A DNA stretch of 64,000 nt from Leuctra nigra. Lineage: Eukaryota > Arthropoda > Insecta > Plecoptera > Leuctridae. The notes under the pieces are model-generated. The model had not been told where the DNA came from. It ran no database searches and was given only the letters and a program-made list of their open reading frames with translations. Below, in pieces: positions 47,501 through 57,435 of the stretch (position 1 is the stretch's first letter; each line of letters opens with the position of its first letter). The translations under genes were made by a program, and so were the position numbers. The DNA lies in assembly GCA_934045905.1 (NCBI GenBank), contig OW203762.1:20616345-20680344 (forward strand), read 5' to 3'.

Positions 47501-48549
47501 TCAAATATTCACCATCTAACAAGAAAGAACCACTTCAACAACACGAGGTACCTAATCTACCATGGGAGAAAATTGGAGTGGACTTCTTCAAGATTCAAGG
47601 TACAGTCTACATGTTGTTGGTCGATTATCACTCAAAATTTATGGAGTTTAGAGAGTTGAAAACAACCACAGCCAACGTAGTTATTGCCGAACTGAAGCAG
47701 ATTTTTACTACGCATGGTATTCCTAGATTTGTAGTTTCCGACAATGGACCACCTTTTGATTCTATGAATATAAAAGGTTTTTTCAGTGAATGGGATGTCA
47801 CCCATCTCACGTCCAGTCCTACGTACCCTCAAAGTAATGGAATGGTGGAACGGGCAGTTGGCATAGCAAAGGGTTTAATAATCAAAGCTGAAAACTCAGG
47901 TCAAGATCCATTGTTAGCACTTTTGGAGTATAACGCAACACCGAAGAATCAGTTACCATCCCCAGCGCAGATGCTTATGGGAAGACGTCTTCGAACTATA
48001 CTTCCAAAATCAACGAAACTTCAAAAACCCATATTCAATACCAAATCTACTGTTCAAATACTTAAGAAGAAACAACAGGACCAAAAAGACTATTTCGATA
48101 AAACTGCACATCCTTTAAAACCACTAACTCCAGGGCAAAGCATACTAGTGAAAAAATCACATCGTAACTGGATTAATGGTCAAGTCATTTCACAGGATAA
48201 AACACCTAGGTCTTACAATGTTTCGACAGAAGAAGGGTCAGTACTCCGCAGAAACCGGAAAAACTTGAGAGTGAACCCTTCAGCCACAGATTTCGATGCA
48301 GCATTGGGCGAGTGTTCATCTCCGATGAAAGCTTCATTATCTCGTGGCTCTACGACTTCAAGCCAGACACCGAAGAGTTCTGAGGATATAGAAACTTCTT
48401 CGGCAACCGGTGTTAGGATACCTGTCATAGTTCCATCACCAGGAGCAAGACTATTGTTTCCGACTATGCCAATCAAGCCATCGGATACAAACATCAAGAC
48501 AACGCGCGGGGGGCGAATTATTCAAGCTCCGGCAAGATACCAAGATTAA
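44563..48549 (+). CDS. Gag-Pol polyprotein of Ty3/Gypsy element
   Basis: A single 1328-residue frame with no gag/pol frameshift. Gag-like N-terminus about 1-200; two zinc knuckles at 212-224 (C-X2-C-X3-H-X4-C) and 231-244 (C-X2-C-X4-H-X4-C). Aspartic protease near 290-380, active site LDPGSEVN at 301-308 with Pro where Thr or Ser is usual, followed by a normal IIGLTACEELGL at 370-381. Reverse transcriptase about 440-640 with VLDVSEAFWQIPL (516-528) and the catalytic YMDD (578-581). RNase H about 720-840 with Asp727, Glu762 and Asp789. Integrase zinc-binding His943/His946/Cys976/Cys979 and catalytic Asp1007, Asp1060, Glu1096 (DD35E). The C-terminus has a GPF/Y-like module near 1185-1236. No env. 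The frame is intact, so the copy is potentially active unless the DPG site abolishes polyprotein processing. Confidence 0.97.
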   Translation: MAQYQAPKAFEAGVNPAENWERWRQRYEYYVEAADIDLKPVKKQIADLLHTIGEDGLAVYNILEDLPPPDQREVKNILDSITKYYTPYKNTTYLRSLFFNECQKEGQSTDDFVLVLRQKSKDCEFEHLEESLIRDRLIGGIRDQRMRERLLKDHNMTLHKAINLCRANENSILQAKEMEKNEETIHALRRYAHKGTNKKVGEDHSQKSKNSCWKCGNQHDIGKCPEFGCTCYKCSKPNHFSKMCKWKQQEMNKVHAVDEAESDSDEDNNVTFQVDFLKVDLVRAEWKQDIKVNNRNICFKLDPGSEVNILSFEDYQQLPSKPQLAKSSSRITSYSNNEIKYEGTCMLNCEVKNKQGQFKFYIVCDAAPPIIGLTACEELGLVKRLHSVDKSSSTATKILEEFSDVFKGTGKVTRQYDIKLQENAQPTVIPARKIPLALKAKVKAELDRMLTNGIIVKEDEPTEWVHPMVIVNKPNGKIRICLDPRSLNKYIQREHHPMPTGEEIFSELKGANVFSVLDVSEAFWQIPLTERSSKLCTIATPFGRFRFTRMAFGLNSAPEVLQKEVQHLIEGLDGVHCYMDDIIIHGKDLQEHNIRLRQVLSRAKEANITFSKEKRQIAVSKIKFLGHDVSPEGCSVHQSKVEAITKMPVPQDQQALQRFLGMINYLAKYVPNLSEVTHPLRQLLHKNIEYIWTAEQQKAFDKLKDLVSNAPVLSFFDDKVPITLSVDASRFGLGAVLLQNGKPLAYASVSLTPTQMNYSQIEKEFLAITWACDHFHYFLYGRKFLVETDHKPLLGIVQKPIEKLSPRLQRLLIRFQRYNPELTHVPGKQLYTADTLSRAPLADQIVDTDFLDGEAGAVHSIVTLSEPKERQFQIDTAEDCDLQIVHELIVQGWPNTKPANPNSAVNAYWHCQDELHAANGLIFRGSRLVIPRKQRAHILSLIHQGHQGVSSCLARAQEAVYWPGITADIKQLVLSCKACLKYSPSNKKEPLQQHEVPNLPWEKIGVDFFKIQGTVYMLLVDYHSKFMEFRELKTTTANVVIAELKQIFTTHGIPRFVVSDNGPPFDSMNIKGFFSEWDVTHLTSSPTYPQSNGMVERAVGIAKGLIIKAENSGQDPLLALLEYNATPKNQLPSPAQMLMGRRLRTILPKSTKLQKPIFNTKSTVQILKKKQQDQKDYFDKTAHPLKPLTPGQSILVKKSHRNWINGQVISQDKTPRSYNVSTEEGSVLRRNRKNLRVNPSATDFDAALGECSSPMKASLSRGSTTSSQTPKSSEDIETSSATGVRIPVIVPSPGARLLFPTMPIKPSDTNIKTTRGGRIIQAPARYQD

Positions 48550-48571
48550 TTTAACTTTAGATTTCTTTATG

Positions 48572-48582
48572 AAAAGGGGAGA
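48572..48582 (+). other. Polypurine tract
   Basis: AAAAGGGGAGA directly precedes the 3' LTR, the expected plus-strand primer. Only 22 bases separate it from the gag-pol stop codon. Confidence 0.9.
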
Positions 48583-48772
48583 TGTCATGATATTTGTATA
48601 CTTAATAACCAGAAGGCTCTGGGTTACCGTGGCAACAAAGAGTGAGTTATAAACAAGACAGACTAGAGAGCAAATGTACTAATTAACTATTATATATAAC
48701 TTAAAGTTAATAAACTATTATACTTATAAACTATGTTCTGTCTTTATATATAATAATAACTATAACTCAACA
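48583..48772 (+). repeat. 3' LTR (190 bp)
   Basis: Same 190 bp as 44325-44514, no difference seen on reading. Confidence 0.97.
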
Positions 48773-48807
48773 GTAAACAGAGTTTCAGATAGAATTCAAA
48801 TGCATTA

Positions 48808-48955
48808 GGCCCGGAATAACCAAAGTTAAATTGTAACTAACTCTTGGATTAAATTCAATTGTTTCACTCATTTTGAGGTATCTGATTGGCTCTGCCGCCA
48901 ATTTAGTCCAATATTTAGTTAATCCGGCTCAGATTAACTTTGGTTATACCGGCCC
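48808..48955. mobile_element. PIF/Harbinger-type MITE, 148 bp
   Basis: Terminal inverted repeats GGCCCGGAATAACCAAAGTT and GGGCCGGTATAACCAAAGTT (continuing AA; 20 of 22 match) flanked by TTA on both sides (48805-48807 and 48956-48958). The three-base TTA duplication and GG(G/C)CC-type ends are the PIF/Harbinger signature. Non-coding. It lies 35 bp right of the Gypsy element. Confidence 0.85.
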
Positions 48956-48958
48956 TTA

Positions 48959-50411
48959 GTTTATTCGAATTAAGTCAAATTCTTGAGCCTTGGGGGAAAA
49001 AATAGATTCATTTGTTTATAGTTTGTAATGCACCTAAAAGTTTACCAAATAATCCATTTTTATATTTTTGCTGGATCTTTTAGGGGCTCTTCAGCCCTTA
49101 ATTATATACAGCAGGTCTTCAATTATGTTAATATTAATAATTAAAAAAGAGTGTCTTAGTACTCGTTAGTACTCATTAAAATATGCAAAGCTTATTAGTT
49201 TTCAAAGAAGTTAGCATCTTGTCCTGGAGATTGATGAGCGTTTTAAAAGTTATTCAGCTCCAATTTTCTTTTCTTTTGAGCCGTCCCAGAATGATATATA
49301 AAGAGAACCCTTCCACCGGTTGAGAAAGCTTGTCTATCTCTTGTCACTTTTATTAAAGCTAGACACACAATCAGTTTTCCTACTAGGTATATAAGGTGCA
49401 AATTTGACAGTCTCAAACTTACGTGATGTCTCAATATTGCTATAGTCCTTAAATATGCAAGACGTCGACATATTTTTGATTCCCAAAACGAAGCTACATT
49501 CTGATGTAATTGCCAGCGGAGAACTGTCTCTGGAGCAATTTACATGAGAACAAATACACTGGGCTGTCTCTTAAGCAGAGGGATAATTTAGTCGGCGTTT
49601 TGTTTGCATTCGCTTAGCATATTATTTCTCACGAAGCGTTGCTTATGTAGTTAAGCTTGCATTGTTTTACAATTTAAACTAGACTGTATATTCTATTATA
49701 TTCGCACCACACCCAAAGAGTGAGAATAACAATGTTATTAGTTTAATTCTAAACTAAGATGTAGATATAGTTATTTGATTAAGTCGTCGACATTTACAAG
49801 TGGTGATGTATTGAATGTCTGTAGCGGACATTTGTGTGACATTTCAATCGATGCCACAGCTGAGACACACAGCTTTGTATTCATCTTGTTCACTCGAGGA
49901 ACGACCAATCTTCAAACATACGCGACGGCGGAAAACGCTTTTCCAAAAGAACACAATAAAACATGCTGCAATCTCCGCGGAGCATAAAGTGAAACAAGAA
50001 CACAATTGAATCATCAACTGTTATGGAAAATGGATAGAAAAGGGGTTTATGCATACTTCGCGGAAATCGAATCGGATTTGGGTGGCATTTTTGAAAGCTC
50101 GTTCCTCCAATCAGATGAAGCGATTGGGGACAAATCCTGCTGTTGCGGCAACTGATAGATTAATCTTGATTTTATTATTAACAAGCAAAATTTTAGCGCA
50201 GATTATGGATTATTAAATCTCGTTAAGCTCGTCGCTATTCCCTTCGCATCAGTTTGTTCAAAATGATATTGAGTTATGCAATTTGTGTGCTTTATTTTAT
50301 TTTGTTACTTATACAGATAGAAGTATAACTTTACCAACTTTATGCTCCGTCAGAAGGCATAATCTACACAATCTACAAATGATCAATTTCTTGGCGTATT
50401 TTTCAAAAGTC
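48959..50411. other. AT-rich non-coding stretch
   Basis: No supported gene; ORFs at 49243-50009 lack motifs and splice context. Confidence 0.55.
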
Positions 50412-50560
50412 CACTAAGAACCAGTAGTTCAATACTCTGTTAACTTTTAAACGGTTGATTAGGACTGTATTGCCATCTCAACAACAAATGACATTCCTAG
50501 AATGAATGTGTTAACTTAATTACCTATTGGTTTTAGCAGAGTATTGAAAAACTGGACCTT
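50412..50560. mobile_element. MITE pair, member 1
   Basis: Inverted ends CCAGTAGTTCAATACTCTGT (50421) and CCAGTTTTTCAATACTCTGC (reverse of 50555), followed inside the left end by TTTTAAACGGTTGATTA. The same end pattern occurs 100 bp downstream at 50664-50805, so this is a member of a family. Limits approximate; no target duplication fixed. Confidence 0.65.
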
Positions 50561-50663
50561 AAAAGCTTTTTGTTGTTTTGTTGTTGTGTAAAAACAAACA
50601 TATGTGTGTGAAACATCACCTCTTTGATTTATTATTTATGTACTAATCCACTGTTAACTCCGT

Positions 50664-50805
50664 ACTAGGGCGAATTTTTATGCTCTGCTACAACTAGTAG
50701 TTACATTTAAACGGTTATTCAAGGAATGTCATTGCTGTTGCCATGGCATTATGGTCGTAATCAACTGTTTAAAATTTATCAGAGCTTTGAAAAACTGACC
50801 CTAGT
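50664..50805. mobile_element. MITE pair, member 2
   Basis: Ends ACTAGGGCGAATTTTTATGC (left) and ACTAGGGTCAGTTTTTCAAA (right, inverted), with ATTTAAACGGTTATTC inside the left end, related to the neighbouring copy at 50412-50560. Same length class (about 142 bp) and no coding capacity. Confidence 0.65.
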
Positions 50806-52619
50806 GGAAGAGTGAATTGTTACTGATGTGATTTTTGTTAGTTTAAGTTCAAATCAAACTAAACCAGGACTTCAGAGAAGACTCTTAAAGGATATTCAAG
50901 CGCATGTTTACCCCAATGAATGGAGCCCATTGATGTTCATTCTTTTATATATTGGAATTGATTTTACTTACTATTTCGAATCACTTCCTCTGAAAGAATT
51001 TAAGGCACTGTTTGCTATCAATGAATCAACTAATTGTCAATGAATGACAAACTGTCACCAAGTTTCTTGCGTAGTGGCTTGCATATACGCATGCGTGGGG
51101 CCTGTGATATAATTCTCAAAGCACGAGTATTATTCTCTCTTGTCATGCAAATTAAATTGCCTGTTTTAATAGGATAATAAACAGAGTTAATGAAATGATA
51201 GTCTTCATTATCTTATTAATTGTAACGTTTGTAGATTGATATCATTTCAGGAGCAATAGCTTAACCTTATTTTATCGTCTCTATAATATAAACCAATTAA
51301 ACCTACAATAGATTGGTATGTCCGGATACCATATTCCTAGTTTAATAGGCTTATTATGTTATCGTTGCGCTCCATTTTGCTTGCGACCACAAACCGGTCG
51401 GTAAATCTCTGAGCATGAGACACAAGCCCGGTTGAGCCAACGAGTCCAAAACCGCGTCCGAAATGATTAGAACGTAAGCTTTAAATGAGGTGGCTGCGGG
51501 GTGTTTTTTCCCTCCCCTTCTTGTATTCACAGGGGTCGTATTTATTATATAAAAACACACCACAACTTTAATGACTTGACAGCTTTACTTGTTTGAGTTG
51601 TAATATCAACTAAAATAAGAAAAGTAAAACAGAACATTTTGTTCCACTGAGAAAGAAGGAGAAATTTGTCGTCTAACCTCGTAGATGAAACTTCGCACAA
51701 ATGAGAATTAAAAGTTGTCTTTTATGTTCTTTTTAAGGCGTGGTGTTAGTTGCTAGATTCGGGAGTGAAAGTTACTTTCTTTCTTCTCGTCCCGACAGAA
51801 TTTCCCGATAAAAGAAAATGTCCAAGTTAGTATATCGAAATAATGACTCTGTAAGATTTCCTTTTGTCTCGAATGGAATCATCTCTGGAAGGTGACCGCC
51901 TCGAAGTGTTTTCTTACTTTCATCTTGTTCCATGTTAAGTGAGTTAGAGCGTTGGTCCCCAGTTTCCGCACTCTGAGTCTATTAAACGCGGTAGTAACGG
52001 ACGACGCCGTCGACACTAGCACGCCTAGCGGCGACGGTCACAATTAAACTCATTGTGGCGTGCCACTCGCTGAACCGTCTTTTGGCGAAACGACGATAAA
52101 CACTGCCGTTTCGCCAGACCAATAAAGTAACAAACAATGAAATTAATATTCTCCATCACGAAGAGGACATTGGAGTAAACCGTCTCGATTTCCAAGTAGG
52201 ATTTTTGTTTTTAGCAGTCTCGGAAAAGTAAACTCGTCCTTTGAAAGCATTACGTTTTCTTTGAAGTAAACAAAGATTGGTTCTAACCAAAAATTGTAAA
52301 GGCTCTTCTGCGATTGCATAGAATCAATTAAGTGGTTATCGAAATTCAAGAAATACAAATATTGTATTAAACTGTTCTTCAGATTCAATATGATTACTTT
52401 TTAAAAACCCTTTCGTTTGAACTCTTCAAAATTTAAATAGAATTCTCGTCAAAAGCAGGAAATGTCGTTTGAAGACTTGTACTCCGGGTATGCTTAAAAT
52501 CACCACCACTCTCCTCCATCCCCTATGCATTGTTTACTGACGTATAATACCGTCAATTTCATCTACTTCGACCAATGTCAATCAAGATTATGAAAACGTC
52601 CAGTTTCGAACGTCTCATT
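50806..52619. other. Unassigned, CpG-rich around 51970-52120
   Basis: AT-rich apart from a CpG-rich patch at 51970-52120 (GACGACGCCGTCGACAC, GCGGCGACGG). That patch ends in a perfect 10-bp hairpin TGGCGAAACG / CGTTTCGCCA (52083-52092, 52107-52116, loop 14). It is not a histone 3' hairpin by sequence. No gene recognised. Confidence 0.5.
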
Positions 52620-52753
52620 GCGTGTTTATGGATTTCTCTTTGAAAGGCTAAAGGCCTGGGTTCGAACCAGTGGGCGTGGCAATGGGATAGAAGCCGGGTT
52701 TGGCGGGAGTCGCTCCTGGTTGCTAGGCACCCGTCACTGCTTACAGTTCACAC

Positions 52754-52787
52754 TCAGTACCGCTCTCTCTCCCATACGGTTCGGTCC
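52754..52787 (+). promoter_or_regulatory. Inr/DPE core promoter candidate
   Basis: TCAGTA at 52754-52759 matches the arthropod initiator (A at 52756 as +1), and GGTCC at 52783-52787 matches the downstream promoter element RGWYV at exactly +28 to +32. A CTCTCTCTC run lies between. The surrounding 52620-52870 is GC-rich, and no TATA box is placed at -30. Predicts rightward transcription; no downstream coding exon was recognised. The overlapping 70-residue ORF (52618-52830) looks like read-through of this GC-rich region. Confidence 0.35.
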
Positions 52788-52869
52788 ACACCGCGGTCTC
52801 CGGCCTCTTCGACACGGTACATCGGAGTAGAGCGTACATCTTCCCTCGTTACAAATCACGGCGACAAAA

Positions 52870-53439
52870 GGGTGTCTTTTTTGGACAATAGTCGTTTTAC
52901 GTCCAAGAAAATATAACATTTAATTCACACAATTTAAATAGATTTTCAATAAAGATATGTATGTGTTTCTTTAAGGGTGGCTATTTAAAAACTAGATTAA
53001 GTTTTTGGTAGATGTCAAATGCTCTTTTGAGATAACCTAATCGTTTCGTTATAACCTCGCCGTTTTTATGGCTGGATACGCATAGTCACGATATAGCAAA
53101 GCTCTTGAGCTTATTTTAAGCTGAGGAGGTCAGGTGGTCTTTAGGTAAGTTGGTCATGGGACCATATACTGTGTTCCTACATTTCACATTCCTACAGTCT
53201 TGACTTGATTATTGAATTGTCGATGTAATTGTTCAAAGTGTCTAATTAATATTTGTGTCAACAGAAAATAAGAGTTAATGACTTCGATTATAACTTCGAG
53301 AGAACAGAACCGACCAATTGTATTAACACGGCATATTTTGTAAACTTAAAATAATATGAACAAAATACTACTTGACACAATTGTCAATGCTATATGTTAT
53401 ACACAATGTCGTATAATGACATCTTAGTCACGTACGCAA
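52870..53439. other. AT-rich non-coding stretch
   Basis: Nothing recognised. Confidence 0.55.
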
Positions 53440-53594
53440 CCTCTATATGTTGTGATAAAAGCCAGCGATAAAACCAGTCTTGGAAATCACCCCTCTGTAT
53501 ACAAATATCTATATTTTAGGTAACTTATAGTCCGTCTGGGTATACGACTGTTAGATGTGATATAGGGGATAAGTTTTATCAGGACATATAGAGG
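53440..53594. mobile_element. Probable 155-bp MITE
   Basis: Terminal inverted repeats CCTCTATATGTTGTGATAAA and CCTCTATATGTCCTGATAAA (19 of 21 match with the next A), no coding. No target duplication recognised. Confidence 0.6.
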
Positions 53595-54246
53595 TGACAA
53601 TACACCAACACGTTTTGTAATATAGTCCTGAAAACAGAATATTCATAATATAGCAAGAGATAAGATAAAATATTGATATTTTGAGTTAATGGAAGCTACA
53701 TTAAAAACACTCTCGCGAATTTAATAAAATGTCACGAAATTAATTCTTTGAAGAAAAATGTCAAAGGGTTTGACTGTCGGACGTAATCTCATTATCTCTG
53801 ATTGCTTCTTATAATGCCTAATTAAAAAGACGTCCCTCCGAATTACGAAAAGTGCTTCACTAAAACTCGAGTGAAAGTTTTAATTAGGGGCCAACTCCAT
53901 ATTGACACTGTGTATAATAAGAACAAGTTTTCACTGAAGCAGCAAGAAATTGTCTAGTTTAGGGAGTAGCTACTTTGTTTGCGTGTCTTCAAGGCTTCTA
54001 GGAGTCTAATCTTGAGAAAAGGGTTTCAATCATCGTTCACTAATCTTCCATTAGCTCCGGCATGGATACCTTCGGGCCTAATACCTTCCAAGCTGATCGA
54101 TCGACGATTATCTTAAGTCGCGGAAGCAACATTCCCGGAGTGATACACTCACAGATCAGAGATGCGTCGCAACATCACGTGATCAGGGGCGTCGATAATA
54201 ATTAAGAGTCTACAATACTTGATGAAATCCATGTTTTATGATGCAC
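53595..54246. other. AT-rich non-coding stretch
   Basis: A slightly GC-richer patch at 54050-54190 without exon structure; nothing else recognised. Confidence 0.55.
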
Positions 54247-54554
54247 AAAAGGCGACCCCTACTTTTTTCTTAACGGCTTTACCGATTGTCTTCAAATTTG
54301 CACAGATTATAGATAGGTAAATAATAAATCTGTGCCTCTAGTGGGCCAAAAGTGTTATTTTTTGTTTAGTATTTTCAGGGCAGAGGTGCCAAAAGACCTA
54401 TATGCCCATATTGGCACTTCCTTAACACGAGTAAAAACATTTTTTATTATTTTTTTGAATCACTAGAGGCACAGATTTACTCTTTATCTCTATGCTGAAA
54501 AAATTTGGAGAAAATCGGTCAGGCCATAAAGAAAAATGTAGGGGCCTCCTTTTT
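54247..54554. mobile_element. Foldback MITE, 308 bp
   Basis: The arms 54247-54343 and 54461-54554 are inverted relatives. Both start AAAAGG.GRCCCCTAC and share ACCGATT.TCTTCAAATTT-like text, and both reach AAATCTGTGCCTCTAGTG at the inner edge. About 117 bp lie between the arms. The inner 20 bases are almost perfect while the middles are diverged. Non-coding, superfamily unknown. Confidence 0.75.
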
Positions 54555-57212
54555 ATGTTTTTTGTGGTTTTCAATGTTTGAATTAAAATAACTTACTTCA
54601 CAGCAGTATATGCAACATGCAGCACATGATTAAATGTCACAAATGTCACTAATGCATTTTCATGCATTTTTAGGATTTTTTTACATCCTAATCGGAAATT
54701 TCTGCGAGTATTATCAGATTTATCCGTAGACGATACATTCATGATTTGTGGGGCTAATTATAGGATTGTCGGATCAATGTCGTATGCCAGTTTTTTAATG
54801 GTAGACAAAAATTTACATTTTGGTTAATTTTGGATGAAAATATATATATAAAGTACGAATATTTTATCACGCTTAATATCACGCAAAAGTCGGATGTGTG
54901 TATCGTGCAAATGCCATTAGAAACAGACAATTATACAGCAGTTATTCATTAATGTACACACAAGGACTTATAATGTAAGGGACTTACAAGGGCTTATACG
55001 ATAACGAATTTTAAGTTTACGTGGAGTATATTTACAAACATGCAAGTACTTTTCACTTACGTAGGCTGATGCATGCGAGTAGAGAAACTTATTTTTAGAG
55101 GAATTCTGAACAAGTTCCTGGCAGCTGGAAAATATAGATATCATTATTATAACTTTATAATATTATAAACAATCAAATTTGTTTAAAATTGTATCATAAA
55201 CCGATAACAAATATTCTGAATAGAACCAAACTATAATGCTGGCAAAATCCATTTTTTTAAAACAAAATTAATTCTTTAGTCTCACATAAAAGCACGCAAT
55301 TACCAACATATTGTTCGTAAATGTTTAGTGGCTCTGTGCTATTAATTTAAATTTTCAACCCTTATTGTGTCTAAGTTATAGTGGGGCATAAACAAGAACT
55401 GGTTTTGAATAATGATGAGCTATTTATGTATTATATGAATACAAATGTCGTACTTCTCCTTTAGAACCCCTTCAATTAAATAAGTTTAATAATGTATATT
55501 CGAGTCATACAACAAGAAATATATCATAATATTCCAGTAAAATTTGGATAATAAACTAAGATTTTATTTAAACTTTCTATAAACTTTTTATTTTTAAAGA
55601 AACGAATTTAAGTACATACACAAATCTGTGAAAGCCAAAGAAGTTGCACAGTAATGGAAGAGAAGCAACGGACCATTAAAAGATGCAAACCATAATGTAT
55701 AAATTTTATAGATATAGAATATTTACCAACTATATTATGAATACTTTTCTTCATGGAAACTTTACAAAGATTTTCATATGAGAAAACTTGGATGAGCTAA
55801 ACATATGCAAATAGAAGGCATTTCTAGTATACATTCGGCATCATTAATTTAATTTTCTTTAAATTTCCTTTGCAAATGCTGGGAATTATTGCATAAATAA
55901 TGAAACAAAGCATTGATTATCATCTTCGAAGATGGATATTGTCTAAAGGACAAGAGAGATTTAGACGTCTGATCAGCACACTTCAGCAACTGTCTTGATT
56001 AATTCTTTTGAGAAAAGATTTTTTACGTGCCAATCAGATTTTTATTCTGGAATTGCTATTTTATTTTTGTATTGAAAGGTCAATTGATAATTAAGCTTAG
56101 TCATAATTATTTGTTAATTGTCGACTCGACAAAAATTATGCTTTCGCCAATAAAGTTATCTAATTTGTAGTCCATAAAAGAGAGTTTTAACGAAGGACTT
56201 TTGATGATAATTGAGAGAGAAGTTGAAAGTTAACGGATTCAAAATGTGTTTCTTTACAAAATATCTCACGTTATTGTGAGGAAATAAATTAACCGAAGTA
56301 AACCACAAACTTTCGAAGTAGAAAAGACGAAAACTTTATTAAAATACACATCTCATATAAACTCCTCGAAGAAAGTTTCGTAAAATAATCCAAGGTTGCA
56401 ACATTTCATACAAGACTCTTAAGAAAATACTGAAACTCAAATTTGAAGATGGAAGAAAATTATTCTATAGTTTGCTTTATAATTCGGAAGTACAATTGAA
56501 ATTGTATAGTTATATAAAGTTAGTTACATCCAATAATCATTAGGATTAAAATGTATACCGTTCATTTGATAATCCGTAGCTCTCAACATCTTAACAATGA
56601 GTAATTTAAACTTTTAGATTACAAAATTACTTGTTAGAAAATACTTTTCAACGAAAAATGTAGAACTGATTTTAAGTAAATCCCATTTCCAATAGAGCTT
56701 CAGCCAGCATTTTCTTTTTCTATTTATAACGAAATCGGCAGTCAATGCTCACAAAAGACAGCTAACTGGTTCCATTGAATTCCCCTTTTTTTGGAAATAG
56801 CCTCGTATTTCCAGTAATAACGCTATACATCGCCAGATAATGATCTGGCGCTCATGTCTAGCGTACGAATTGCACTCGACGCACGACGCAGGGCGTCTCG
56901 ACGTCGACGCCGACGGCTCTAGCAGGTGAAGCGAAACATGATTGCGGTTTAATGAGAAACCTCAGTGCGTTGCATTAAGTATGCGAACCTCGTCTTTGTC
57001 GAGTGCACTGACAAGTCAAAGAGTTCGTCAAATATCTTTTTACGACTCTGTCAAAGAACTTGACTTTATGAAAAATATAATTTTATTTTGTACTTTGTCA
57101 GCGTGAAATCTTGAGAAAAAATTAAAAATTCAATTTTTAATTTACATTACATTTGTAATTTCAATTACAATTAAAATTTGTCATAGATTTCATGTAAAAA
57201 TAGTTTTCCTGA
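54555..57212. other. AT-rich stretch with one CpG-rich patch
   Basis: Non-coding by inspection. At 56862-56930 a CpG-rich patch (CACTCGACGCACGACGCAGG, CTCGACGTCGACGCCGACGG) stands out, like those at 13930 and 52000. Confidence 0.5.
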
Positions 57213-57435
57213 ACGTACTCTCAAACCAATTAAAAACGGTACTTTGCACAAAACGAATTGGCTGCTATGGTCAGGTTCTTTGACAATCAATCCTTGTTAT
57301 TATCAATGAAATCAGATCTCACCTGCTAGAGTTAGATAATGCATTAGCACAGACTTCATGGGGTGATGCCATCAAAACTTTATCAGACAATCCTTTTTTT
57401 TCGAGGTACCGTTTATTATTTGTTCGAGTGTACCT
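57213..57435 (+). mobile_element. 220-bp MITE family, copy C
   Basis: Homologous to 30645-30876 in the same orientation and to 9989-10206 in reverse: AAAACGGT, AACGAATTGGCTGCT, ATTATCAATGAAATCAGA, CTGCTAGAGTTAG, ending CGAGTGTACCT. Non-coding. Confidence 0.75.

Larger units (their letters stand above)
44325..48772 (+). mobile_element. Full-length Ty3/Gypsy LTR retrotransposon, 4448 bp
   Basis: Two 190-bp LTRs (TG...CA) that I read as identical flank a primer site, one uninterrupted gag-pol frame and a polypurine tract. There is no env. Identical LTRs mean a recent insertion, since the two copies are made identical at integration. The bases next to the outer ends (AATA on the left, GTAAAC on the right) do not form a target duplication. 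The order protease, reverse transcriptase, RNase H, integrase is that of Ty3/Gypsy (Metaviridae). The clade within Gypsy is uncertain; the compact one-frame layout and integrase C-terminus are reminiscent of Mag-like or K02A2.6-like arthropod elements. Confidence 0.97.

Noticed and set aside
45086..48497. Many antisense ORFs inside the retrotransposon.
   Set aside because: They are shadows of the intact gag-pol frame and carry no motifs of their own.
48213..48549. Possible env-like or extra C-terminal domain after integrase.
   Set aside because: The tail is Ser/Thr/Pro-rich with no signal peptide, transmembrane segment or separate frame; the element has no env.
52645..52675. GGGTTCGAACCAG resembling a tRNA T-arm.
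   Set aside because: Only a 4-bp stem, no D-arm, anticodon arm or acceptor stem at the expected distance.
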